DNA from: Lewinellaceae bacterium
Lineage (GTDB): Bacteria > Bacteroidota > Bacteroidia > Chitinophagales > Saprospiraceae
NCBI GenBank assembly: GCA_020636435.1
Contig: JACJXX010000001.1
Coordinates: 3,551,001-3,615,000, forward strand
DNA: 64,000 nucleotides
Direction of reading: 5' to 3'
Each line of letters begins with the position of its first letter. Position 1 is the first letter of the stretch. This document shows, piece by piece, positions 45,316-54,170 of this stretch. The notes beneath the pieces were generated by a model. The model was given only the letters and a program-made list of their open reading frames with translations, was not told the DNA's origin and did not search any database. The translations under genes and the position numbers were made by a program.

Positions 45316-47316
45316 CTAGCGTGAGTTTACTACGGCGTTCCAAAAAAAGAGGTTTAATCCACTGAATAACAGTTTATTGCAGCGGTTTCAGTTGTATATA
45401 CTAACACCCTTGATTTTTACTCCTGCATGGAGGTTTTTTTGCAAGCCAAGAGCGTTAAACAATACTTGCTCCTCGCTTGACATTTCTTCGATTTTATGTT
45501 CAACTTTTATTTTTCCGCCTTTATTATTATTGGTTAAGACAGTTCCAAGGCGGACATTTTTCAGCTTGTTTAACAAGGTATTGATGCTGCCTTTATAATT
45601 TGCTTTGTCGCGCGCTTCCTTGCAGAGCAGCGAGGCCAGCAAATAGCCTAAGACGCAAATAAAATTATGTACTTTGATTTTTTGGTCCGTCCAATGGTAT
45701 TGGGGTTTCACGGTTAAATGATAAGGGTTTTTCAATTCCTTAAAAGCCTTTTCGACGTTGGATTGCCCGTAATAAGCCTCAATTATTTCATCGGTGCTCC
45801 AGCTATGCCGGTTTGTCATTAATATCCTCAGGCCGAATGCCGCTTCCAGCTTTTCGGTTTCCTGGCTCTTTATTTGAAAGCTTAATTCATAGCGGCCTTT
45901 TCTTTTCCATTTTAGCTCCCATTCTATTAATCCTTTGGCTTGTTTTGTTTTTAGGATGTTGCCAATTTGGGCAACCAATTGTTTGCGGTTTCGTTTTTTG
46001 GCATTTGGCTCCTTGAGCTTGTTTTGGAGCTTGGCCAACTGCTTTTCTTTTTTAGCGAGCATCGAATGGATGCCCCTGGCCTGGCCTTCTTTAAGTTTCT
46101 CTGAGATGAAGGCAACTACCGTCCTTTCTGCGCCCCAAACCTGGGCTTTAGCCCGGTAAAAATTGGGCTGGCCCTCTTCTGTGGTTTTGCCGCTGAGGGC
46201 TTCCATCGCTTCCAATACTAATTCCTTATGGTTTGCCGGGCTGAGCGCGCCAACGTAAAACAACTCCAGGCTTTGTATTATCCCAAAATTAGCTTTTGAG
46301 TTGTTGCCCCTGTCCAAGACAAAAGTATGCCGGCTAATATCAAGGCCTATGTTTTTTATGCGCTTGCTTATGTCTTTTATTACGCTTTCGAATATGGTTA
46401 CGTCATTCAAATTGCCTTGGTAAGTGTGGTGGAATAAAGGGATTTGATCCTCTTTGCTCACCACCAGGGCCATGCCTACTTGCCGCAAGTCGTGGCGTTT
46501 TTGTTTGTTCTTGCCTCGTTGCGCCAGCGTGTTGCGGGTGTTGGCCGTGGAGATAAACGTAAAGAAATTAGTAGCGTCATAAAACAGAGCATCCGTCTTT
46601 ATGTCAAATTCCTTAAAGGCTGCGTCCATTATTTCCCGTTCGATTTTTGGGATATTTTCTTCGGGCAAGGCATCCATTAGGTCCCAGAAATGCTGGCTGT
46701 CGACTTTACTGAAATCCGCTCGCAGCAAATATTCTAAGGCGGTTGTCCTGGCCCACTCATGCCATCCCCTTTTGCTCGTCATCATGCAGGAACGCCCGAC
46801 GGCGCCCAATAAATAAGTGGCGCCTGCTGTTAAATTATTCCTGATGGGCTGTTTAGGGGAATTTTTTCGGCGCCAATCAATATATTTGTTGATCGTCGCG
46901 GCAACGTTTAAGCGCTGGGCTATGGACAGCAGGCCGGCAACGTCCCCATAAGCATAAGATTTTAGGCTTGCGTTTTCGGGGCATTGCCTTAAGCGTTCTA
47001 ACAACTTGTCGGCCGTGCCGAGGTATTCGATTACCAGAGGCCGGGGCTTGCCGTTAACGCGGCGGCTTTCTACTATGTACCAGTATTTATAGCCTTTGAC
47101 CGTCTTTTGTACCAAGCTTGCCATTGTTAGTATATACGCTTGTGTAGATAAAACAGCAATTTACTGACAATCAATGAATTAATCAAGAGGTTCTAAAAAA
47201 TTAGTTAGTATATACAAAATTCGCTGCCGCCCTGCCCTCGTAACACCCTTATTATCAGCGGCCTATGTACGTGCGAAACTTGTTATTGGCTGGCCGCCGT
47301 AGTAAACTCACGCTAG
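45316..47316 (-). mobile_element. Insertion sequence 3 of 3, 2.0 kb, IS1634 family
   Basis: A perfect 22-base inverted repeat bounds the element. The left copy is 45316-45337 (begins CTAGCGTGAGTTTAC) and the right copy 47295-47316 (ends GTAAACTCACGCTAG). A single 578-residue transposase lies inside. The left end overlaps the right tip of the IS630-like element by three bases. A shorter string, GTTAGTATATAC, also occurs inside (47127, 47209, and inverted near 45394), but the outer pair is longer. Confidence 0.8.
45388..47124 (-). CDS. IS1634-family transposase
   Basis: 578 residues, the usual length for the family. It starts MASLVQKTVKGYKYWYIVESRRVNGKPRPLVIEYLG, the typical IS1634 opening. 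ALFYDATNFFTFI holds the first catalytic aspartate. LRQVGMALVVSKEDQIPLFHHTYQGNLNDVTIF and FVLDRGNNSKANFG hold the second. The C-terminal IIEAYYGQSNVEKAFKELKNP holds the glutamate, followed by KVHNFICVLGYLLASLLC. The frame is intact. Its composition is more AT-rich than the first two IS transposases, suggesting a separate arrival. Confidence 0.93.
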   Translation of the reverse strand: MASLVQKTVKGYKYWYIVESRRVNGKPRPLVIEYLGTADKLLERLRQCPENASLKSYAYGDVAGLLSIAQRLNVAATINKYIDWRRKNSPKQPIRNNLTAGATYLLGAVGRSCMMTSKRGWHEWARTTALEYLLRADFSKVDSQHFWDLMDALPEENIPKIEREIMDAAFKEFDIKTDALFYDATNFFTFISTANTRNTLAQRGKNKQKRHDLRQVGMALVVSKEDQIPLFHHTYQGNLNDVTIFESVIKDISKRIKNIGLDISRHTFVLDRGNNSKANFGIIQSLELFYVGALSPANHKELVLEAMEALSGKTTEEGQPNFYRAKAQVWGAERTVVAFISEKLKEGQARGIHSMLAKKEKQLAKLQNKLKEPNAKKRNRKQLVAQIGNILKTKQAKGLIEWELKWKRKGRYELSFQIKSQETEKLEAAFGLRILMTNRHSWSTDEIIEAYYGQSNVEKAFKELKNPYHLTVKPQYHWTDQKIKVHNFICVLGYLLASLLCKEARDKANYKGSINTLLNKLKNVRLGTVLTNNNKGGKIKVEHKIEEMSSEEQVLFNALGLQKNLHAGVKIKGVSIYN

Positions 47317-47320
47317 GCAT

Positions 47321-47359
47321 AAAAAAAGGGAGTAAAACCATATCTGGTTTCTACTCCCT
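47321..47359 (-). terminator. Terminator after tRNA-Val
   Basis: On the minus strand GGGAGTAGAAACCA pairs with TGGTTTTACTCCC around a four-base loop (47328-47359), followed by seven T (47321-47327). It lies 12 bases beyond the tRNA 3' end and only 5 bases from the end of the third IS. Confidence 0.85.
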
Positions 47360-47371
47360 TAAAACTTTCGT

Positions 47372-47445
47372 GGGCGCAGATGGATTCGAACCAACGACCC
47401 CCTGCTTGTAAGGCAGGTGCTCTAAACCAACTGAGCTATGCGCCC
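47372..47445 (-). tRNA. tRNA-Val (anticodon TAC)
   Basis: A 74-base cloverleaf on the minus strand. The acceptor arm is GGGCGCA/TGCGCCC. The D arm follows, then an anticodon stem CCTGC/GCAGG with loop CTTACAA giving anticodon TAC. The T arm contains GGTTCGAATCC. The terminal CCA is not encoded. It is the only tRNA gene found in the window. It lies next to the IS cluster, and two altered copies of its 5' part precede it. Confidence 0.95.
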
Positions 47446-47556
47446 TTGTTTTGTTGCGGGTGCTCTAAATCCCGCTTCATAAGCGGGAAGCTATGCGCCC
47501 TTGTTTTGTTGCGGGATGCTCTAAATCCCGCTTCATAAGCGGGAAGCTATGCGCCC
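47446..47556 (-). repeat. Two tRNA-Val 5'-part copies with a palindrome in place of the D loop
   Basis: Upstream of tRNA-Val on the minus strand are two identical 40-base units, at 47517-47556 and 47461-47500. Each reads GGGCGCATAGCT, then the palindrome TCCCGCTTATGAAGCGGGA, then TTTAGAGCA. The true tRNA has GGGCGCATAGCT, then CAGTTGG, then TTTAGAGCA. So the tRNA's first arm is repeated exactly, except that 7 D-loop bases are replaced by a 19-base hairpin. The spacer CCCGCAACAAAACAA is also the leader directly before the true tRNA. The remaining 170 bases to the next gene hold nothing evident. Confidence 0.85.
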
Positions 47557-47725
47557 TCATTTCAAACGCGAGTGCAAATATATACCCTTTACCCTATCGC
47601 CACAAGCTTTTGCTGCGAAAAATTTGAAAAAAATATTTGCCCCCCCTTCGGCGTTCAATGGCAGAACGAAATGGGATTGCCTTTGAAAACTCGTAACTTC
47701 GCAATCCTATAAACCACCATGCCCC

Positions 47726-50314
47726 ATGAAGAAATTCCTCAAGCGCCTTGCCATTATTTTGTTCATTTTTTTCGTCGTTCTGATCGGAGCAGTGGCTGTC
47801 ATCGCCAGCCTGTTTGAAGACAAGGTTGGGCGGCAAATTACCAAGGAACTCAACAAGCAGCTCAAGTCGGAGCTGGTGATCCAGGATTTCGGGCTGACCG
47901 TCATCCGCAGCTTCCCCAATGTGGCGGCCAACCTGAAAGGCGTAACCCTCAAGGATACCCGGGATGGAGCCCTGCTGGAAGCCAAGGAGCTATCCTTCCG
48001 CTTCGGGCTGATGAGCTTGTTCGGTTCTAAAATAAAAGTGCGTTCGGTGGTCATCAGCGACGGGGCGCTGAATATCGAGATCGACCGGCAGGGCAATCCG
48101 AACTACGATATCTTTGTCGAACCGGAAGAGGGGCAGGAAGAAGAAGGCGGCAGCTCTACTGCCGTAGATATCGAACTGGCGCGCCTGCGCAACATCGAAC
48201 TGATCTATGCCGACCTCAGCACCCGGCAGGAAATAGCCGCCCTGGTCAACGACGCCACTTTTTCCGGGGAGTTCTCCGCCGAAAAGTTTTCCCTGAAAAG
48301 CCAGGCCGATATCACTTCCCGCTTTGCCGACCTCGACGGGGTGCGCTACCTGCCGGGCAAAACGATCACCTACGACGCCAGCGTTTTAGTCAATCTGGAG
48401 GAGGGAAGCTACGACATTGAGGAGGCTGTGCTGGAAATAGAAGGCAACGCTTTCAAGGTGGATGGCGCCATAGAAAACTGGGAGAGCGGCATTTATTTCG
48501 ACCTCAATGCCAGCAGCGACGATGGCAGCCTGGAAGGGGTATTGGCCCTCCTGCCCGAACAGTATGCGGAGAGCCTTCAGGACTTCTCCAGCACCGGGAA
48601 GTTCAATTTCAATGCACTGATCAAAGGGCAGTACAACGATCGGCAAAACCCGGAATTCCGGGTGGAATTCGGCCTGGAGGACGGCCGCCTGTCCAGCCCC
48701 CGCCTCGACAACCCGCTGAAGGATGTAAGCTTCAATGCCATTTTCACCAACGGAAAATTTCGCGACAACAGCTCTTCCGTTTTTACCCTGGAGCGCTTCA
48801 AAGGCTATTTCAACCGCGAACTGGTGGAAATGCGCCTGGAGGTGTCCAATTTCGACGAGCCGGTTATCGATTTCTCTCTGGATGGAGTGGCGCCTATGGA
48901 GTCGGTCTACGGCCTGTTGGGCAACCCTAAGATCACCGGCGGAAGCGGAGAAGTAGAGTTCAAAAACGTACAGCTGAAAGGCGCTTACAGAGACATGATC
49001 GACCCGGGCCGTATCGCCCGGGTGGAAGCCAGCGGCGCGCTGGTATTCGATGACGCCGCCATTTCGATCAAGGACGAGGAAATCCTCTTCGACCGCGGCG
49101 AATTGCGCCTGGAAGGCAACCGCCTGGCGGTGGAAGGCCTGCGCATCGAAGGCGCCGGCAGCGACATCTCCTTTGCGGGCTCGGCCTACAACGCCATCCC
49201 CGTTTTCTTCGCCGATTCATTGAACAGCCAGGATGTGGAGCTGCTCTTCGACGCCAGCCTGGTGGCCAAAAGCCTGGACATCGACCGGCTGATGAAGTTT
49301 TCTACCCTCACTGCGGAAGAAGAACGGGAGCCGGAAGCGGTGAAAGACTCCCTGAAAGTGGCCGTCGTGCAAAAACGGCAAACGGTAACCAGCTTCCTGA
49401 AAGGCAGCTTCAACGCCGATGTGGAAGCCTTCAACTACAACCTGATCGACGGCAGCAACTTCAAAGGCAAACTGGAGTTCGACAACAACATCATGGGCAT
49501 CCGGGGTGAAGTAACCGCTTTCCAGGGGCAGCTCCTGCTGGATGGAAAAACCTACTTCGAAGACGAACCTCACCTGGAGGCCAAGCTGACCTGCAAGGCG
49601 ATCGACGTAACCGAATTCTTCCGGCAGTCGGAAAACTTCGGCCAGGAAGTCTTGCAATCCAATAACCTGAAAGGCAAACTCGACGCCCTTATCGCCATCT
49701 ACGCCTACTGGGACAAAGAGGGCAATTTCGATATGGACAAACTTCGCGTCCTGGCCGGAGTGGCCATCAAAAATGGAGAGCTAAGGGATTTCGGAATGCT
49801 GGAAGCGTTCTCCACCTTCGTGAAGGTCAAAGACCTGGAGCAGATCAATTTCGTCGATATGCAAAACTTCCTGGAAATCCGCAAACAGCGGTTATACCTG
49901 CCGGCCATGTTCATCCGCAGCAATGCGCTCAACCTTACGGTTAGCGGCGAACATACCTTTGGCAACGAGATAGAGTACAACATCAAAGTCAACGCCGGCC
50001 AGGTGCTGGCCGAGCGCTTCAAACGCTACGACCCCAGCCTGAAACCTAAGCCGGCAAAACGCAGCGGCACCTTCAACCTCTATTACGCCATCCTGGGCAC
50101 CATCGATGATTACAACATCGTATCCTCCAAACGCCGCGTCAAATCGGATTTCGAACAAAGCGAAATCCGCAAGCGGGAAATCCAGCGGGGCCTCGAACAG
50201 GCCTTCGGCATCGTGCAACTGCTGGAAGAACCGGAAGACTGGAAGGATATCCCCGAATACAACCACGGGAAGGAGGAGGAATTCCTCGACTTTGATATGG
50301 AGGGAGGGCGATAA
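47726..50314 (+). CDS. AsmA-family envelope protein
   Basis: 862 residues with one N-terminal membrane helix (IILFIFFVVLIGAVAVIASL, about 9-29) followed by the AsmA-type start KVGRQITKELNKQLKSELVIQDFGLTVIRSFPNVAANLKGVTLKD. The long remainder is made of beta-strand repeats (FDLNASSDDGSLEGVLALLP, NFNALIKGQ, VKNGELRDFGMLEAFSTFVKVKDL), as in proteins that bridge the periplasm and are thought to carry lipids. The C-terminal part resembles the AsmA_2 domain (LYLPAMFIRSNALNLTVSGEHTFGNEIEYNIKVNAG). It is probably anchored in the inner membrane with the bulk in the periplasm. The substrate is unproven. It is transcribed away from the tRNA and IS cluster and precedes hutH. Confidence 0.85.
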   Translation: MKKFLKRLAIILFIFFVVLIGAVAVIASLFEDKVGRQITKELNKQLKSELVIQDFGLTVIRSFPNVAANLKGVTLKDTRDGALLEAKELSFRFGLMSLFGSKIKVRSVVISDGALNIEIDRQGNPNYDIFVEPEEGQEEEGGSSTAVDIELARLRNIELIYADLSTRQEIAALVNDATFSGEFSAEKFSLKSQADITSRFADLDGVRYLPGKTITYDASVLVNLEEGSYDIEEAVLEIEGNAFKVDGAIENWESGIYFDLNASSDDGSLEGVLALLPEQYAESLQDFSSTGKFNFNALIKGQYNDRQNPEFRVEFGLEDGRLSSPRLDNPLKDVSFNAIFTNGKFRDNSSSVFTLERFKGYFNRELVEMRLEVSNFDEPVIDFSLDGVAPMESVYGLLGNPKITGGSGEVEFKNVQLKGAYRDMIDPGRIARVEASGALVFDDAAISIKDEEILFDRGELRLEGNRLAVEGLRIEGAGSDISFAGSAYNAIPVFFADSLNSQDVELLFDASLVAKSLDIDRLMKFSTLTAEEEREPEAVKDSLKVAVVQKRQTVTSFLKGSFNADVEAFNYNLIDGSNFKGKLEFDNNIMGIRGEVTAFQGQLLLDGKTYFEDEPHLEAKLTCKAIDVTEFFRQSENFGQEVLQSNNLKGKLDALIAIYAYWDKEGNFDMDKLRVLAGVAIKNGELRDFGMLEAFSTFVKVKDLEQINFVDMQNFLEIRKQRLYLPAMFIRSNALNLTVSGEHTFGNEIEYNIKVNAGQVLAERFKRYDPSLKPKPAKRSGTFNLYYAILGTIDDYNIVSSKRRVKSDFEQSEIRKREIQRGLEQAFGIVQLLEEPEDWKDIPEYNHGKEEEFLDFDMEGGR

Positions 50315-50341
50315 TTATTTTATCTTCGCCCCCGGTTCACA

Positions 50342-50399
50342 CCCCGACAATTCCGTTTCCACCATAGCTCCGCCAAAGCCGGAAACTGAATTGTCGGGG
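50342..50399. repeat. 58-base inverted repeat between the AsmA gene and hutH
   Basis: CCCCGACAATTCCGTTTCC at 50343-50361 pairs with GGAAACTGAATTGTCGGGG at 50381-50399, allowing one offset base, around a 19-base loop. It is followed by a run of A, not T. It may be a terminator for transcripts from the other strand or a mobile palindrome. TATCTTCG at 50321-50328 upstream could be a -7 element for hutH, which would place the hairpin in its leader. Confidence 0.55.
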
Positions 50400-50417
50400 T
50401 AAAAAACAGCCCTACCG

Positions 50418-51905
50418 ATGGATAAAACCTATTACATCAGTGCAGAGCCACTGACGCTTGAGCGCATAGCCCAGGCACTGAAAGATGATTGCCAGCTAGC
50501 CCTCTCCGATGAAAGCCGGCAGCGCATTAAGCACTGCCGCGATTATCTTACCGACAAGTTGAAGCATTCCGACGAACTTTTCTACGGCATCAATACCGGC
50601 TTTGGCTCCCTGTGCAACATTCAGATATCTAAAGAAGAAACCGAGGCGCTGCAGTACAAACTGGTGCAATCGCACGCCTGCGGCATGGGGGAGGAAGCGC
50701 CGCCTCAGATCGTGCGCCTGATGTTGTTGCTGAAAATCCAGAGCCTGTCCCACGGCTTTTCGGGCGTGCGCCTGGAACTGGTGGAGCGGCTGGTGGCCTT
50801 TTTCAACCGGGGCATCCTGCCGGTGGCCTACGAGCAGGGCTCCCTGGGCGCTTCGGGCGACCTGGCGCCACTGGCCCACTTCAGCCTGCCGTTGATAGGG
50901 CTGGGCGAAGTTTGTTACAAAGGCGAAAAACGACAGGCGCCCGAAGTCCTTTCCTCCCTTGGGCTGGAGCCGCTCCGCCTGCAGGCCAAAGAAGGCCTGG
51001 CCCTGCTGAACGGCACCCAGTTCTCTGGCGCCTATGCCGGCTGGTGCCTGCTGGAAGCGCACCGCCTCTTTGCCATCGCCAACCTCTGCGCCGCTGTCTC
51101 GGTCGATGCTTTCGACTGCCGCCTCTCCCCTTTCGATGAGCGCCTGCACGCCATACGGGCTCACGAAGGGCAGCAAAAGGTGGCTGCCGCCATCCGGCAA
51201 TGGCTGGAGGGCAGCGGCCTGGCCGTGCGCGACAAATACTACGTGCAGGACCCCTACGCCTTCCGCTGCGCGCCCCAGGTGCACGGCGCCAGTTGGGACG
51301 CCATCAGCCATACCGCACGCGTTTTCCTCACCGAGGCCAACAGCGTGACCGACAACCCCAACATCTTCCCCGATTCCGACGCCATCCTGTCCGGCGGCAA
51401 CTTCCACGCCCAGCCCCTGGCCCTGGTGCTCGACTATTTGGCTATCGCTTTGGCCGAACTGGGCAGCATCTCGGAGCGGCGGACCTACCAGCTCATCTCC
51501 GGCGCCCGCGGCCTGCCCAGCTTCCTGACCGCCCGCGCCGGCCTCAACTCGGGGCTGATGATCCCGCAGTACACCGCCGCCTCCATTGCCAGCCAGAACA
51601 AACAACTGTGCACTCCCGCTTCGGTGGACAGCATCGTGAGCAGCAACGGCCAGGAAGACCACGTCAGCATGGCCGCCAACGCCGCCACCAAATGCTATCG
51701 GGTAGCGCAAAACCTGGAGCGCATCCTCGCCATCGAATGGATGACGGCGGCGCAGGCGATGGAGTTCCGGCGGCCGTCCCGGTCCTCCCCGGCCATCGAG
51801 CAGTTGCTGGAAGAATACCGGCAGGTAGTGCCGGTGCTGGAGGAAGACCGGGTGCTGCATGAGGATATGGTGAAAACGGTGAGGTTTCTGAAGGAAAAGC
51901 CTTAA
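50418..51905 (+). CDS. hutH: Histidine ammonia-lyase
   Basis: 495 residues. ASG at 145-147 (GSLGASGDLAPLAH) is the triad that cyclises into the MIO electrophile. Other family markers are LFYGINTGFGSLCNI, NGTQFSGAYAGW, DPYAFRCAPQVHGAS, NSVTDNPNIFPD and SSNGQEDHVSMAANA. It deaminates L-histidine to urocanate and ammonia in the cytosol, the first step of histidine breakdown. The other hut genes (hutU, hutI, hutF or hutG) are not in this window, so the gene stands alone here. A tyrosine ammonia-lyase is a distant alternative. The GC-rich intact frame looks native. Confidence 0.93.
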   Translation: MDKTYYISAEPLTLERIAQALKDDCQLALSDESRQRIKHCRDYLTDKLKHSDELFYGINTGFGSLCNIQISKEETEALQYKLVQSHACGMGEEAPPQIVRLMLLLKIQSLSHGFSGVRLELVERLVAFFNRGILPVAYEQGSLGASGDLAPLAHFSLPLIGLGEVCYKGEKRQAPEVLSSLGLEPLRLQAKEGLALLNGTQFSGAYAGWCLLEAHRLFAIANLCAAVSVDAFDCRLSPFDERLHAIRAHEGQQKVAAAIRQWLEGSGLAVRDKYYVQDPYAFRCAPQVHGASWDAISHTARVFLTEANSVTDNPNIFPDSDAILSGGNFHAQPLALVLDYLAIALAELGSISERRTYQLISGARGLPSFLTARAGLNSGLMIPQYTAASIASQNKQLCTPASVDSIVSSNGQEDHVSMAANAATKCYRVAQNLERILAIEWMTAAQAMEFRRPSRSSPAIEQLLEEYRQVVPVLEEDRVLHEDMVKTVRFLKEKP

Positions 51906-52008
51906 CAACAATTTAAGCCGGTTTAACAAAATCTTTAGTCGGGTTGGCAAGGGCAAGCTCGTTCTTAGGATAGTCGAAACAAATTTCCTTTCACTAATCC
52001 TTTTAACT

Positions 52009-52689
52009 ATGAAAACGCAGTTATTTGCCTTTTTCGCCCTGCTTGGCAGCCTGGCCTTTTTCAGTTGCAACAGCGAGTCCTCCGACTCGGTCAACCAGGA
52101 CCGCATCTTCACGGTTTACGAGCTTTTCTACAATGCCAACGAAGACAAGACCTACGCCCGAGCCACTTTCTATTTCAGCAATGAGCTGGGCACCCGGCTC
52201 GAACTGGCGGGCGACAGCAAAGTCTCCTTCGACGGCGACCCGCTGACCTTCAACCCGGTGCTGGCCTACTACGAACGGGAGTACGCCGGATTCCGGCCCC
52301 AGGGTGCTTTTGAGTGGACGGATACGGAGGGCAACGCCTTTCGGAATACGGTGGAAATACGGCCCATCCGCTTCGCTTCCGGCATCGACACCATCGACCG
52401 AAGCCAGTCTTATGAGCTTTTCTGGGAGGAAGGGGAGCTCAAGGCCAACGAGCTTGTGGTGCTCACCATCAATGGCGAAAATGAAGGCGACGCCCGCATT
52501 TTCAGCACCAATGACGTTGGCGCCACCAGCATCATCCTGGCCAAGAACAAACTGTCGGAGGTCGGCCAGGGGCCGGGCACGGTTTTCCTCGAACGCAGTT
52601 TCATCCCAGCCATACAGGAAGCTCCCTCCGCCGGCGGGCGGGTCACCGGGCGACAGCGGGCGGAGAACCTGGAGGTTTATTTGAAATGA
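52009..52689 (+). CDS. Putative lipoprotein of unknown function
   Basis: 226 residues. The signal peptide MKTQLFAFFALLGSLAFFSC ends at a lipobox with Cys20. The mature part (FTVYELFYNANEDKTYARATFYFSNELGTRLEL, then YAGFRPQGAFEWTDTEGNAFRNTVEI) is predicted to be beta-rich, with a repeated F/Y-x-F pattern. No catalytic residues stand out. Similar lipoproteins of about this length are common in Bacteroidota without assigned function. Probably attached to the outer membrane. It is 100 bases from hutH with no sign of co-transcription. Confidence 0.72.
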   Translation: MKTQLFAFFALLGSLAFFSCNSESSDSVNQDRIFTVYELFYNANEDKTYARATFYFSNELGTRLELAGDSKVSFDGDPLTFNPVLAYYEREYAGFRPQGAFEWTDTEGNAFRNTVEIRPIRFASGIDTIDRSQSYELFWEEGELKANELVVLTINGENEGDARIFSTNDVGATSIILAKNKLSEVGQGPGTVFLERSFIPAIQEAPSAGGRVTGRQRAENLEVYLK

Positions 52690-52694
52690 TTGAT

Positions 52695-52718
52695 GGAATG
52701 AAGGAATGAAGGAATGAA
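52695..52718 (+). repeat. Three tandem copies of GGAATGAA
   Basis: GGAATGAA occurs at 52695-52702, 52703-52710 and 52711-52718, just after the stop of the preceding lipoprotein gene. A short simple repeat that could vary in number. Confidence 0.85.
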
Positions 52719-52793
52719 TGCTGGCATGTGCAATGGTGTTCAGGCCACAGCCGGCTCTGCCCAAACCATTTTTACCTGTTGGCGGGCACTCAA

Positions 52794-53873
52794 TCATTTT
52801 AACCGTAGGCGCCCGATTCGTCCATTGCCTGCCAGCCAGAGCGTTTTCCAGCTTTTTCCGAATCGCATGGTGTAGAAACTTTCCGTACTCAGGCTGCTCC
52901 AGTTCTGGCCGCCGTCCAGGGAATAGGAGATACCCGGAATGCCGCAGGCCAGGATGCCTCTGGCCTGGCTTTCCGGAATATATTGCACACAAGAGCGGTA
53001 GCCCGGCCCTTTTCCTTCCGAAACCAGTTGCCAGGTGCGCCCGCCATCTTTGGTGACGGCTTTATTCCTGGAGTTCATCTCTTTCCGGTTCCAGTCGCCT
53101 CCGAAAATGATGCCATGCTTATCATCGTAGAAATCGATGGAAAAAATGCCGGTCATCTGATCGCCTTCGATGATGGGCGTGTCGAACACCTCCCAGGCAG
53201 CGCCCCGGTCCGGGCTGTGGAAGGCCCGCGCCCGCTTTCCCCCCGAAACGATCCAGGCGTGGCCGCCGAACAGGGTTATATTGGAGTTGCTGGCGGCAAA
53301 AGCAGCCTCCCCTTCTTCCGCCGGCGGCAGCTTGCTGCAGGGCACTTTTTCCCAATTCTGCCCTCCGTCGTGGGTGAGCAGCACCGACAGGCAGCCGTCG
53401 GTAGGGTCTCCCATCGCCATGCCCTCTTTGTCATCCCAAAAGGCCATGGCGTCGTAAAAAGCGCCGGGGTGGTTTTCCTGATACACGGCCTGCCAGCTTT
53501 TGCCTTTATCTGCCGAACGGTAAAGCAGGGCCGGCGATGCGATGCTAAGCAGAAAAACGGCCTGCTTCGTCACCGCGATCGACCGGAAGTGGGGGCGGAT
53601 GCTGTCGGCCAGGAGGCTGTCGATCGTCCAGCTTTGCCCGCCGTCTTCGGTGTAGCCATATACGCCGCCCGAGCCGGCAAACCAGACGGTGCTGTCGTTG
53701 AGCACTTCCAGGGCGCGGATGCTGGAGGGGACGGGGAAGGTGTCGAGGGAGTGGATTTTCAGGGTGTCTGGCAGGCGTTCGCCATCTGTTGTTGCCGCTT
53801 TTGGGGAGCAGGACAGGAAGAAAGGGGAAAGCAACGATGCTAAATAAAAAATATGCCTCATAGGTTTTTTCAT
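52794..53873 (-). CDS. Lipoprotein with BNR/sialidase-like propeller repeats
   Basis: 359 residues from the first Met; Met5 (MRHIFYL) is an equally good start. The signal peptide ends LLSPFFLSC, with the lipobox cysteine. Repeated BNR-type Asp boxes follow: YTEDGGQSWTI, YRSADKGKSWQAV, LTHDGGQNWEKV, HSPDRGAAWEVF, TKDGGRTWQLV and YSLDGGQNWSS. These mark a six- or seven-bladed propeller like the Ycf48/oxidoreductase-annotated proteins of Bacteroidota. No glycosidase catalytic set is clear, so a binding or structural role is more likely than sialidase activity. It probably faces the cell exterior. Convergent with the upstream lipoprotein gene. Confidence 0.85.
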   Translation of the reverse strand: MKKPMRHIFYLASLLSPFFLSCSPKAATTDGERLPDTLKIHSLDTFPVPSSIRALEVLNDSTVWFAGSGGVYGYTEDGGQSWTIDSLLADSIRPHFRSIAVTKQAVFLLSIASPALLYRSADKGKSWQAVYQENHPGAFYDAMAFWDDKEGMAMGDPTDGCLSVLLTHDGGQNWEKVPCSKLPPAEEGEAAFAASNSNITLFGGHAWIVSGGKRARAFHSPDRGAAWEVFDTPIIEGDQMTGIFSIDFYDDKHGIIFGGDWNRKEMNSRNKAVTKDGGRTWQLVSEGKGPGYRSCVQYIPESQARGILACGIPGISYSLDGGQNWSSLSTESFYTMRFGKSWKTLWLAGNGRIGRLRLK

Positions 53874-53924
53874 TTTGCCTTTGCCGGGGTATTCAGGTTT
53901 TAACAGGAGCTTTAGTTTTCAAAT

Positions 53925-54170
53925 TTATGCAACAGGTGAATCAAGAACGTCGGAATCGCCCAAAATGATATTCGCCGCCTTCTCCGCGATCATGATGGTG
54001 GGAACATTGATGTTGCCCGGGTGATGACCGGCATAATGGACACATCCACTATTTTTTGGGTTGCGGAAGCCGTGCTCCGGGAAGTAGCAGGGGGCGAAGT
54101 GAATCTGCCTGTCCAACGCCGGTTCATCCGGGCAGGATTTGAAGAAGATATAATCGAAAAGCAGATTCAT
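53925..54170 (-). pseudogene. Possible C-terminal remnant of a GMC-type oxidoreductase
   Basis: The 81-residue frame contains HHPGNINVPTIMIAEKAANIILGD. This resembles the ending of GMC oxidoreductases such as choline dehydrogenase (GN-N-PT-MIAEKAA). The first 40 residues (FDYIFFKSCPDEPALDRQIHFA) do not follow the family well and may be another frame. Its ATG overlaps the stop of the DNA methyltransferase gene (TAATG). Most of the enzyme, including the FAD-binding domain, is absent. The ApaLI-like pair may have inserted into and replaced the rest. Confidence 0.45.

Larger units (their letters stand above)
43931..45318 (-). mobile_element. Insertion sequence 2 of 3, about 1.39 kb, IS630-like
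   Basis: Inverted ends read TAGTGCCTCCGGCACTAAAT then AAAGGG from 43931, and the inverse from 45293 to 45318. The tip AGTGCC/GGCACT is itself a small hairpin. Two overlapping minus-strand frames inside encode the helix-turn-helix and DDE parts of an IS630-type transposase. The element touches the first IS on the left and the third on the right. Confidence 0.75.

Noticed and set aside
45388..47220. GTTAGTATATAC strings considered as the IS1634 ends
   Set aside because: A perfect 22-base inverted pair lies further out (45316 and 47295) and explains the boundaries better.
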